From contig JBBQFC010000021.1 in assembly GCA_038321615.1 (NCBI GenBank), positions 1-49,134 on the forward strand: a DNA stretch of 49,134 bases, read 5' to 3'. The notes beneath the pieces are model-generated. The model was not told the origin of the DNA and did no database searches. It saw only the letters and a list, made by a program, of their open reading frames with translations. Position numbers and translations under genes: made by a program. Source of the stretch: JBBQFC01 sp038321615. Lineage in GTDB: Bacteria > Bacteroidota > Bacteroidia > Flavobacteriales_D > Cryomorphaceae. Of this stretch, positions 18,601 to 25,157 are shown piece after piece; positions within the stretch are counted from its first letter, which is position 1, and every line of letters begins with the position of its first letter.

Positions 18601-18833
18601 AAGGAAATGTTTTGCGACCCGATTTGGTTGTAGAAGCTGAAGCAAGGGTGAGTGTAGTCGATTTCAAAACAGGCGAAGAACGCCCATCTCATTTCGAACA
18701 AATACAGAAATACCAGCAAGCGTTGAGCGCGTTGACTGGCAAGCCAACACGTGCCTTTTTGATTTACTTCGAACCCTACCGAGTTGTCGAAGCCCAAGAG
18801 CGGCCAGCTATACAAGGTGAATTATTTTCTTAG
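15669..18833 (+). CDS. addA: AddA/RecB-like UvrD-family helicase-nuclease
   Basis: A 1054-residue DNA end-processing enzyme. The SF1 helicase motifs appear in order: Walker A SSAGSGKTF (9-17), LTFTTKAATEM (motif Ia), LIDEFQDTS (motif II), VGDAKQSIYRWR (III), LDENFRS (IV), TIHKSKGLEFPVV (V) and YVALTRA (VI). A C-terminal PD-(D/E)XK nuclease follows, with RPDLVV, VVDFKTG and QIQKYQQAL. In AddAB this subunit loads at double-strand ends for recombination; the AddB partner is not in the window. Its stop overlaps that of the convergent SRAP gene by 4 bases. The symbol is by family resemblance. Confidence 0.9.
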   Translation: MGEFIIYKSSAGSGKTFTLIRTFLTFALRDSPGSQFKRVLALTFTTKAATEMRERLLYELHKIKTISVEEGLKDAFITQLLESLSIGFEELRKRSNTMFHAVLQDYGDLSIGTIDQFNHRLIRAFSRDLALSGDWAVETKDEKYFLEAIQRVIGQVGSDPHMTHQLLRFVEMRVDEEEQSDPAKALESYKDLVLKEDAIPPLEHIESLHPDDFAEIEQKFRLYARTVRETLQAHGRSMLELLKGIGFGTAEIAHGNQGVYGFLNKLAEGNFPTEIGKRTLEACEGTWLTKVNIKKLGSTFDTISTELTAALNATCAYLEPNVPLSLLCEKLANDVPLMATLGRIYESFNALLTERNVQTISRFNRIIADTLIREPAAFIYERYGARYDHILIDEFQDTSALQWYNLLPLIEEGLSRAKSSMVVGDAKQSIYRWRSGKAEQLIALPLLFDAPEQLDDSVAKTIERTHSLRSLDENFRSEANIIKFNNLIFSELAAIFDPNDLYAKEYHPSGVQQKIRPGKTGGYVEINVQPHDKKNPYQRDFLLRQIAQCKAANYAYGDMAILVRSTRNEGAEIAEMLVENGIPVQTSDSFALDANNGVNFLIQCFRLTDREQNNLAATGFLRTLSTRHGIAFAPERYTEAGNINLMAFLRENELPEWRSSFAEMPAFELCTTLISTYWNGESNVYLDAFQGYVLSEIGFGGSTASLMRKWDELEPHEKPSLPAQVKADAIEILTIHKSKGLEFPVVFVPELHWEKERWKKKWAPLDLQIAPKLKYGPFVLTKANKNAMPEYLAAEQRANLFDQLNLIYVALTRAAKALFIGYQPSDSKVSGMFNQALMQIQEQLRANFERYHLVGDIGDSFSLKLGNLDPYKEKAKANEAYTPIAQPGRHLLPTTEIELATVQSRAQLIGRSFHEMAVATKSDTLTEQTLEKAAERFTLSGEEAQSIRLRLESLQQDSWYASLLSSGEVLAERDIAWEGNVLRPDLVVEAEARVSVVDFKTGEERPSHFEQIQKYQQALSALTGKPTRAFLIYFEPYRVVEAQERPAIQGELFS

Positions 18834-19624
18834 CCCTTCCGCGTTCTGGCTCGTGAAAAACCCATGCCTTCGATCACAATTTCGCTTTCCACCCGCAGTT
18901 GCGGGGTAGCCATTAAGGCTTCGCCGATAGGCTTAATTAAATCAGGGGTGTTGCCCCGCGGATTTTTAATGTCTTTTGAAATCGGGTACGCGTTCATTCC
19001 CGCTTCTTCAAAGGGTCGGAGCATGGCCGTAATATCCGACAGGGGTGCTTCTTGATTAAGCCAGTCTTTCTCTTGATCTCTGGATAAAATTACCGGTGAG
19101 CGATGGTGCGGAATAGCGGCGAGCACATCATTGGGGGTGGTGGTAATGATGGCAAACGAAGAAACAATTTCGCCTGTGGACTTATCGATCCAAGAGTCCC
19201 AAATGCCGGCGAAAGCAAACGGTCGCCGCCCAGGGGCTAAATGCACCAAGAAGGGCTTGCTGAGTTTTTCGGCGGTGGTTCCTTCAATAAAGGCATCGGC
19301 AATTACCAGGCAACGCTGACTCCTTATGGCTTTGCGGAAAGCAGGTTTCTGAATGATTCCCTTGGCTCCGGTGTAGGCGCGGTCGTTTTCGGTGTTATGG
19401 TCGCCCTCGCTCCGGGCATTAAACAAGTACATGCGTTGCTTTGCCCAAAATGGGGTGAGCCCAAACTGGAAGAGCTGCAATTTTCCGGGTTCAGCATCGG
19501 TTATAACCGGTGCCCAGGTACCCGGACCAATATTGTAATGCGGATCAAATGCTAACGCCGCCGACACATTGAACCTTGTTTCGATCTCACTAATTTTGGT
19601 AATCACCACGTATCGTCCACACAT
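18830..19624 (-). CDS. yedK: SRAP-domain abasic-site shielding protein (YedK/HMCES family)
   Basis: Covalently captures abasic sites in single-stranded DNA through its N-terminal cysteine. 264 residues. The invariant Cys2 (MCGR) is present after Met removal. Asn69 and Arg71 lie in NARSE, the active-site Glu114 in ADAFIEG (usually ADGFYEW), and His173/174 in IPHHRSPVIL. All needed catalytic positions can be found, although the Glu motif is divergent. It is convergent with the helicase-nuclease (stops overlapping) and divergent from the acetyltransferase 30 bases away. Confidence 0.93.
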   Translation of the reverse strand: MCGRYVVITKISEIETRFNVSAALAFDPHYNIGPGTWAPVITDAEPGKLQLFQFGLTPFWAKQRMYLFNARSEGDHNTENDRAYTGAKGIIQKPAFRKAIRSQRCLVIADAFIEGTTAEKLSKPFLVHLAPGRRPFAFAGIWDSWIDKSTGEIVSSFAIITTTPNDVLAAIPHHRSPVILSRDQEKDWLNQEAPLSDITAMLRPFEEAGMNAYPISKDIKNPRGNTPDLIKPIGEALMATPQLRVESEIVIEGMGFSRARTRKG

Positions 19625-19654
19625 TGGTAGTACTTTGCATCAAATTTAGGAAAA

Positions 19655-20134
19655 ATGAAAGGGCCTAAAAACAACTTGACTTGGGAAATAAAACAATTCG
19701 ATTTGCTCTCCGCATCAGAATTTCACGACATAATACAACTCCGAGTCAACGTATTTGTGGTAGAACAGGCCTGTGCATACGCGGAGATAGATGGAAAGGA
19801 TCCTGAATGCCTTCACGCCACAGGTCGATCGAAGGATGGACAATTACTGGCAGTATCCAGAATTGGGCCGCCCGGAGTAATCTACTCCTATGCGAGCATC
19901 GGGCGAGTTGTAACCGCAAGAGAATCGCGGGGATTGGGGTACGGAAAGGATCTGATGCGGAATTGCATTGATTTTTGCTTCCGAACCTACCCCGAAAGTT
20001 CCATAAAAATTGCCGCTCAGAAATACTTGGAACCCTTCTACCTGGAGTTCGGGTTCGAAACGGTGAGCGATGAATATCCTTGGGATGGAATTGACCACGT
20101 TGATATGATTTTGGCAAATCGCAGTTCGAACTAA
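19655..20134 (+). CDS. GNAT family acetyltransferase, ElaA-like
   Basis: A 159-residue cytoplasmic acetyl-CoA-dependent N-acyltransferase. The N-terminal LRVNVFVVEQACAYAEIDGKD is the signature of the ElaA branch. The acetyl-CoA loop is seen in RESRGLGYGKDLM (R/Q-x-x-G-x-G/A), and the C-terminus has YLEPFYLEFGFETVS. Substrate not known. It overlaps nothing; its stop is 81 bases from the convergent HEAT-like gene. Confidence 0.9.
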   Translation: MKGPKNNLTWEIKQFDLLSASEFHDIIQLRVNVFVVEQACAYAEIDGKDPECLHATGRSKDGQLLAVSRIGPPGVIYSYASIGRVVTARESRGLGYGKDLMRNCIDFCFRTYPESSIKIAAQKYLEPFYLEFGFETVSDEYPWDGIDHVDMILANRSSN

Positions 20135-20215
20135 AAGATGCGTGGGCTGCTAAAAGCCAGATCGAAGGAGTTGCTCATTCTGAACGAACTTAGCGCAAAG
20201 CACGTGAAATTTGGG

Positions 20216-20827
20216 TTAACCGATTTGAAGAAATCGATGCCGTAGCCTATCGAGTATGCTCAAGCTGAATTTTTTTGGCAGTTGGTCAATTCCTTTCAAC
20301 GTTTGTGCTGCCAATACTCTGATCTTCCAATTTTCGTCATGCAACATAACTCTTAGAACGGCTATTCCATCGCTCTGGCGATTGGTGATTTCGGAGCGCA
20401 AGTAATCGCCGAGAAACCACACCACCTTATATCGAATTTCAAAAATTCGACTCGACGCATAGTTTGCAATGACCAGAATCAATGCATCCGACAAGGCCGT
20501 ATAATTCTCATCGGCCATAGCTATTTCATCGAGCGCTGAGAGAATTTTTTTAGGGTCTGAAGCCGTTTCTGCCGCACGAAAGGCGCGTTCGAATTCTTGG
20601 ACAAAAAAGGGAGTCCATTTAATCGGTTGGTGCGTCAAGGCTTCGTAGAGAACGCTTATTCCGGAATCAACTTCTTGCGCATAATTGGCTCGTACTTCCC
20701 TTGCCAGATGGATCGGATCGGATGTTGAAGCATATGCTGCGATTTCGCCTATCAATTTATCGCGGTCTGAAGTCTCAAGTTCCCAGAACTCTTGAATCTC
20801 TTTCTTCCATTTCGACAGTCCTTGCAT
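20216..20827 (-). CDS. HEAT-repeat-like hypothetical protein
   Basis: A 203-residue, all-helical soluble protein without signal peptide or enzyme motif. The second half shows repeated helical pairs ending in VLRVMLHDENWKIRVLAAQTLKGI, which is a HEAT-repeat pattern, suggesting a protein-interaction scaffold. It follows the glycosyltransferase gene after 34 bases in the same direction, so they are probably co-transcribed; whether they cooperate is unknown. Confidence 0.7.
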   Translation of the reverse strand: MQGLSKWKKEIQEFWELETSDRDKLIGEIAAYASTSDPIHLAREVRANYAQEVDSGISVLYEALTHQPIKWTPFFVQEFERAFRAAETASDPKKILSALDEIAMADENYTALSDALILVIANYASSRIFEIRYKVVWFLGDYLRSEITNRQSDGIAVLRVMLHDENWKIRVLAAQTLKGIDQLPKKFSLSILDRLRHRFLQIG

Positions 20828-20861
20828 AAGCGATGGTAAAAGCTTGTTTTAATATCAATTG

Positions 20862-21974
20862 CTATCGAGACCCTTCAGCGGAAGTGAACAATACCTGCTT
20901 GTACCGTTCTCGAAATGCCAGGACAGAGTAATCAGCTTTCACCCGGCTACGGCCAGATTTTCCCATCCGCAACCGCAAATCGTTGTCTTCTAGCAGTATT
21001 TTCAAACCGGCAATCCATTGATCACCATCACCTGCCGGCATCGGTTCGGCTACAAAACCTTCCACCCCGTGCCTCACTATTTCTTCGTTCACCCCAACTC
21101 CACTTACCACTGCGGGGATTTGGAGTGCCAAATATTGCAATGCTTTAAATCCACATTTACCACGCTCCCAATCAGTATCGTAGAGCGGCATTAGGCCAAT
21201 ATCGATACGCGAGAGATCGGCTATTTCCGAAGCCTTTCGCCAAGCCAAAAATTCGGCGAAAGCAGGAAGATAATCTGGCGGTTTATCGGCAATAATAAGG
21301 AGTGAAAAAGGATGCGTGATGAAAACTCGCTCGAGTATTGGTAAAAGCGGTACGAGCTGACGGATGGTGCTATGGCTTCCAGTCCAACCAATTACAGGTA
21401 AATCAAGCGGACGGATTCTGGCGGTCGTCGGCTTGTGATGGTCTTCTGTATCTATGGTGGTGGGTATCACAATGATATTTGCGCAATATTTACGGGCGTT
21501 TTCGGCCAAAAAAGAATTTCCTGCAATGCACATCTTCGACCAGCTCCATATTTTGGCCGTTTTGCTATGCGCCTTCCATTTGTGTACCAGGGCTCCATTG
21601 GCTTCGCTACTGTTAGCGAGCCAGATGGCATCGTCGAAATCAAAAACAATCGCTTTCTTCCAGATTTTGGCAGCAGCCCACTCCCACCAGGGATGCCCTA
21701 TTGGTGTAGCTTCCCGATGAATCAAAACAACTTGGTATCGATTCAAGCGAAACAGCAGTAGAAAGCGAGCCGAAAAGCCGCGAATCGTAGCAACGACCTT
21801 ATAAAGCAAACTCTTATTGTCGTAAATGGCCGGCCAATGCCGATCTGCCCAAAAGGATTCTTGATCGAATTCGATTCCCCAATCTGAAAAGTTCGTGAGA
21901 TATTGTTCAAATCGAAATCTCTGAGATGCAGCCTTCCCGTGGGGATAGGGACAAACAATAAGAATCCGCATCAT
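20862..21974 (-). CDS. GT4-type glycosyltransferase
   Basis: A 370-residue GT-B fold glycosyltransferase for surface polysaccharide or LPS sugars. The N-terminal MRILIVCPYPHGKAASQRF is the acceptor-domain start. The C-domain has IGWTGSHSTIRQL, LMPLYDTDWERGKCGFKALQYLALQIPAV (the group-1 E-x7-E-like region, here with KxxxYLA) and a typical C-terminal helix. No membrane span. Two consecutive Met codons make the exact start uncertain by one residue. It stands with one small gene, not in a full polysaccharide cluster. Confidence 0.87.
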   Translation of the reverse strand: MMRILIVCPYPHGKAASQRFRFEQYLTNFSDWGIEFDQESFWADRHWPAIYDNKSLLYKVVATIRGFSARFLLLFRLNRYQVVLIHREATPIGHPWWEWAAAKIWKKAIVFDFDDAIWLANSSEANGALVHKWKAHSKTAKIWSWSKMCIAGNSFLAENARKYCANIIVIPTTIDTEDHHKPTTARIRPLDLPVIGWTGSHSTIRQLVPLLPILERVFITHPFSLLIIADKPPDYLPAFAEFLAWRKASEIADLSRIDIGLMPLYDTDWERGKCGFKALQYLALQIPAVVSGVGVNEEIVRHGVEGFVAEPMPAGDGDQWIAGLKILLEDNDLRLRMGKSGRSRVKADYSVLAFRERYKQVLFTSAEGSR

Positions 21975-22142
21975 AGCGGCAAATATAGGGGATGTTCACC
22001 GATGAAAATGCCCAAAGTGGGGAAAAAAGCCACCAAATCTATCGGAAGCATTTCGCGTTAACTATTTGAATAACAGAGTTTTGTAAATTAGGCATTATTT
22101 TCACAGTACGTTTTGTCAGATTTTACCCTTAAATCCGACAAG

Positions 22143-22481
22143 ATGAAAACTTTAACGCTAACCATTGCTCTTGTTTCACTCGCCTTCCTCAGCTCTAAAG
22201 CGCAACTAGAACAGCAAATGACTTTCGAATTACCGGAGTTAGTCCAATTGAGCTTCGATCATTCCGATCAGGATGAACGAAAGATAGAAGTGAGTGAACT
22301 TCCCGTTAAAATTCGAACGGCTTTGAATCAAATTAAGAATTACGAGGGGTGGCACCCCAAATCGGCACATGTGGTCGAAGATTCCAAGATCCCATCTTCT
22401 ACTTTTTACAAGATTGAAATCACCAATGGAATAGAGACCAAAACCATCAAAATGGATGCCGACGGCGCCGTCTTGGTGTAG
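22143..22481 (+). CDS. Small secreted PepSY-like protein
   Basis: A 112-residue exported protein. Starting at ATG 22143 gives a standard signal peptide (MKTLTLTIALVSLAFLSSKAQ); the frame extends upstream only with non-ATG codons. The mature part has the helix-then-two-strands arrangement of PepSY-like domains (ELPVKIRTALNQI, AHVVEDS, TFYKIEITNG, TIKMDADGAVL), where the last strand often ends with DxDG. Role unknown. A strong terminator follows 40 bases after the stop. Confidence 0.75.
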   Translation: MKTLTLTIALVSLAFLSSKAQLEQQMTFELPELVQLSFDHSDQDERKIEVSELPVKIRTALNQIKNYEGWHPKSAHVVEDSKIPSSTFYKIEITNGIETKTIKMDADGAVLV

Positions 22482-22520
22482 TTTAAAAATCCCTTGATCA
22501 AATCGAGTCCGCATAAATCG

Positions 22521-22543
22521 AACCGAGGGAAACCTCGGTTTTT
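22521..22543 (+). terminator. Rho-independent terminator after the PepSY-like gene
   Basis: AACCGAGG-GAAA-CCTCGGTT, a perfect 8-bp stem with a GAAA tetraloop, runs into TTTTT. It lies 40 bases after the stop at 22481. Confidence 0.9.
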
Positions 22544-22544
22544 C

Positions 22545-23010
22545 TGCTTGTTGTAAAGCGGCTTGGGTTCCTGCATCGTTTTCCAATAGCTAGCGCAGGC
22601 GGAGGTAATCTGTACGTACCGATTGGCGACGGGAGAGCAGGTATTTACGGAATCGATAAGCGCTTGTTGAATAGCCGCAGCTGTGCACCTGCCGCCCAAT
22701 GTATCGAGGCTAGTAATAATGAGAACGTTTGTAGAAAGTCGTTCGCCTGTTTCGGGATTTGGAAGAACCAGGGTCTCTAATTTCTGCCGCGCCGACTAAA
22801 CAAGCTAAACCATCGAGCACTTCGCCTTCAATGCGCAACTTCTCGTGCGACTCAGATAGTTCCTGCGCGGTGCCCGCCACACCGCGAAAAGCAACCCGAG
22901 ACACGCAGCCAGGCTGCGCCCAGCGCGTCAACACCAAGCACATCTGCCAGAATTATTTTGGCGCGCAGCGACGAGAAGTGATTCTTTGATGACTTAATGT
23001 TCAATTTTGG
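22545..23010 (-). pseudogene. Frameshifted gene remnant, family unknown
   Basis: The 22482-23189 gap has no intact gene, but the minus strand holds three adjoining protein-like reading frames. From right to left they read KIILADVLGVDALGAAWLRV (about 22895-22960), then VAFRGVAGTAQELSESHEKL through VLDGLACLVGAAEI (about 22770-22890), then LVLPNPETGERLSTNVLIIT through ITSACASYWKTMQEPKPLYN (about 22560-22760). Each change of frame would need one indel, near 22890 and 22770. The joined product is not recognisable to me. The patch 22860-22930 is richer in GC than its surroundings. The boundaries are approximate. Confidence 0.4.
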
Positions 23011-23189
23011 GACGCTGCTAAAAATTACAGAATATCAGCGCTATGTTGCGAAGACAATGGTCACGCCAGATGTAATTCCAACGAAGCAGAACCCGCATTC
23101 GTCTAATTAGCTGAATTTCAAAAAATGACCTGTTCACCTTCAGCCCCTTGTCTCGATAAACTGTCAAATCAACTTCTAAACTTGCTATC

Positions 23190-24416
23190 ATGAAATTCAA
23201 TCAAGTTCTTTCTCTCGCTTCTGTAGCAATTTTAGTGGCTTGTGGCTCCACGGAAGCACAGTATTACGGCGAAGAAAACGGACAATCTTCTCATACGGAG
23301 TTCTCCAACCAGCAAGGCTACAATACTTCGGACTACAATCAGAATTCAAATGGCCAGAACCAAGAAGGACAGAATTACCAGACTGACAACAGCGAGCAAA
23401 ACGTGTCGAACCAAGGCGATGGCCAACAACCTTCTGGCGGTGTAGTTATGCATAACTTGATAGACTCTAAGAATGGTTCTGTGTTTGCTCAAATGCCTTT
23501 GCCATCGAGCTGGAAACTTAACCAACAAGCGCAAAACGGCACTCCGAGCATTACTGGCCCTGGCGGAGTAGAAGTGTACAATTTCCCTTATCAAAGCTTC
23601 GCCTATTCAAACGACCAAATGATGCAACAAGCTTACCAACAATCGGGGCAACAAATGCAACAGCCCGCTGGTATTGAAGCCATCCTAAACAATGTGGTAG
23701 GAGCATATGCGCAGCAACAAGGCTTGACGCAAATCACCAAATATCCACTCCCACAAGTAGCCCAAAGCGACGCTTCTTACGTGAATGCACTCTATTCGGC
23801 GGGTCCGAAGCAAAACCGCAACTTGGCCGCTGGAAGCGATTTTAAAGATGCCAAGGGCAATAAATTTATGATCGTACTCCATTACAGCGAAAATGGGGCT
23901 TCCGATTTCGTAAGCTGGGGTTATTACACGCAAATGCTTAAGGCTCCAGCTGCATCATTCGAACAGGCGAAAAATCATTACATCAACGGCTTGGCGAATG
24001 TTCGGTACAATCAGCAACAGATTAACAACTATAACAATGCCGAACAATCCAAACTCAACCAAAGTAATTCCCAATTCCAAGCCAATCAGCGCCAGCAGCA
24101 ATCGAACTTTGATCAGCAACAAGCCAATTATAGAGCTAATCAAGATCAAATAAGTAAGAGCTCGATGGATACCTACAATTCCAGAATGGAATCTATGGAT
24201 CGAAATCAGCATAATTTCACCAACTACATCAAAGGCGAAAGCACCGTAACCAATCCAAACGATGGAAACCAATACCAAGTAGAAGCCGGAGCCAATCAAT
24301 ACTGGATGAATGGCAATGGCGAATACATTCCTTCTAACAATACTCAATTTGACCCCAACCAACATGTCGACGAGCCTTATGGCACCTGGCAAGAAGCCCC
24401 GGTAAATCCTTATTGA
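23190..24416 (+). CDS. Q/N-rich lipoprotein, function unknown
   Basis: A 408-residue lipoprotein; the signal ends in ILVACGS. Two low-complexity segments rich in Gln, Asn and Ser (residues about 25-85, and 270-340 with QQQ and NQ repeats) flank a folded-looking middle (GGVVMHNLIDSKNGSVFAQMPLPSSWKL to VSWGYYTQML). The C-terminus repeats the composition and ends in YGTWQEAPVNPY. No known domain is recognised. The composition is unlike every other gene in the window. It is closed by tandem hairpins at 24464-24514. Confidence 0.85.
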   Translation: MKFNQVLSLASVAILVACGSTEAQYYGEENGQSSHTEFSNQQGYNTSDYNQNSNGQNQEGQNYQTDNSEQNVSNQGDGQQPSGGVVMHNLIDSKNGSVFAQMPLPSSWKLNQQAQNGTPSITGPGGVEVYNFPYQSFAYSNDQMMQQAYQQSGQQMQQPAGIEAILNNVVGAYAQQQGLTQITKYPLPQVAQSDASYVNALYSAGPKQNRNLAAGSDFKDAKGNKFMIVLHYSENGASDFVSWGYYTQMLKAPAASFEQAKNHYINGLANVRYNQQQINNYNNAEQSKLNQSNSQFQANQRQQQSNFDQQQANYRANQDQISKSSMDTYNSRMESMDRNQHNFTNYIKGESTVTNPNDGNQYQVEAGANQYWMNGNGEYIPSNNTQFDPNQHVDEPYGTWQEAPVNPY

Positions 24417-24463
24417 AAAACAACCGCAGCTAACCAAGCCGCTCCAGAAGGAGAAGAAGTTGA

Positions 24464-24489
24464 AAACCCGGTCCGAAAGGATCGGGTTT
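24464..24489 (+). terminator. Terminator hairpin 1 after the Q/N-rich lipoprotein
   Basis: AAACCCGGTCC-GAAA-GGATCGGGTTT, an 11-bp stem with one G-T pair and a GAAA loop, followed by TCTTGTTT. It lies 48 bases after the stop. Confidence 0.75.
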
Positions 24490-24490
24490 C

Positions 24491-24514
24491 TTGTTTGGGC
24501 AGAAGCCCAAACAA
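24491..24514 (+). terminator. Hairpin 2, directly after terminator 1
   Basis: TTGTTTGGGC-AGAA-GCCCAAACAA is a perfect 10-bp stem. It is followed by A5T4 and then a third inverted repeat, ATTTTGTT (24517-24524) with AACAAAAT (24538-24545). Whether this is a backup terminator or the leader of the sigma-factor gene is open. Confidence 0.55.
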
Positions 24515-24608
24515 AAATTTTGTTCCTACGGCGGAGCAACAAAATGCCTTGTAACCTTTCTGTACTCAGCATCACTCTACCTTTACGCAATACCAACGTC
24601 ATAGTGTA

Positions 24609-25157
24609 GTGAACAAGGAAGAATCCAGACTCATAAACGGATGCCTGAAAGGTCGCCGTGCAGATCAGCGCGATTTGTACGAACGATACAAGGGGCAAAT
24701 GTTTGCCATTTGTTTGCGCTACGCCCGTTGCACTCCAGATGCAGAAGATATGCTCCAGGAAGGATTTCTCAAAGTGTACCGCGATTTACACCAATACAAA
24801 CCAGAAGCGCCGCTAGGAGCCTGGATGCGTCGCGTCGTAATTAATACGGCGCTGGAGCACCTTCGAAGAAATAAAAATTCCAATGCCACTGACAATGACA
24901 ATGTGCGGATACTTCGATTGGAAACCGAAGAAAAGGCCTTATCGGAACTTACCGCTCAGGAGCTCAGGCAGCGAATCACGGAGCTTCCCGACGATTTTCG
25001 CGCGGTGTTCAATCTTTACGCTATCGAAGGATTTAGCCATTTAGAAATCGCAGACATGCTCGATATATCGGTAGCCAACTCGAAAGTCAGGCTCAATAGA
25101 GCCCGTGGGATATTGAAAAGATCGATCGCGGAAACCAACCAATATTACGCCCAATGA
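24609..25157 (+). CDS. ECF-type RNA polymerase sigma factor
   Basis: A 182-residue sigma-70 family factor with only regions 2 and 4. Region 2 (about 15-90) contains DAEDMLQEGFLKVYRDLHQY and GAWMRRVVINTALEHLRR. Region 4 (about 120-175) ends in FSHLEIADMLDISVANSKVR, the helix-turn-helix for the -33 element. It starts at GTG 24609 (no ATG is available upstream in frame). Its TGA overlaps the ATG of the next gene by 4 bases, so the two are translationally coupled, as sigma/anti-sigma pairs usually are. Confidence 0.92.
   Translation: MNKEESRLINGCLKGRRADQRDLYERYKGQMFAICLRYARCTPDAEDMLQEGFLKVYRDLHQYKPEAPLGAWMRRVVINTALEHLRRNKNSNATDNDNVRILRLETEEKALSELTAQELRQRITELPDDFRAVFNLYAIEGFSHLEIADMLDISVANSKVRLNRARGILKRSIAETNQYYAQ

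Noticed and set aside
22239..22586. Minus-strand frame opposite the PepSY-like gene
   Set aside because: Antisense to a gene with signal peptide and terminator in the correct places.
22880..22935. CGCAGCC/GGCTGCG inverted repeat as a terminator or mobile-element end
   Set aside because: It lies inside the decayed coding patch, has no T-run, and no second copy was found nearby.
23955..24698. Minus-strand hydrophobic frame of 247 codons opposite the Q/N-rich lipoprotein
   Set aside because: CAA/AAT-rich codons read backwards give Leu/Ile/Val, which mimics membrane segments. It also spans the terminator hairpins and the start of the sigma gene.
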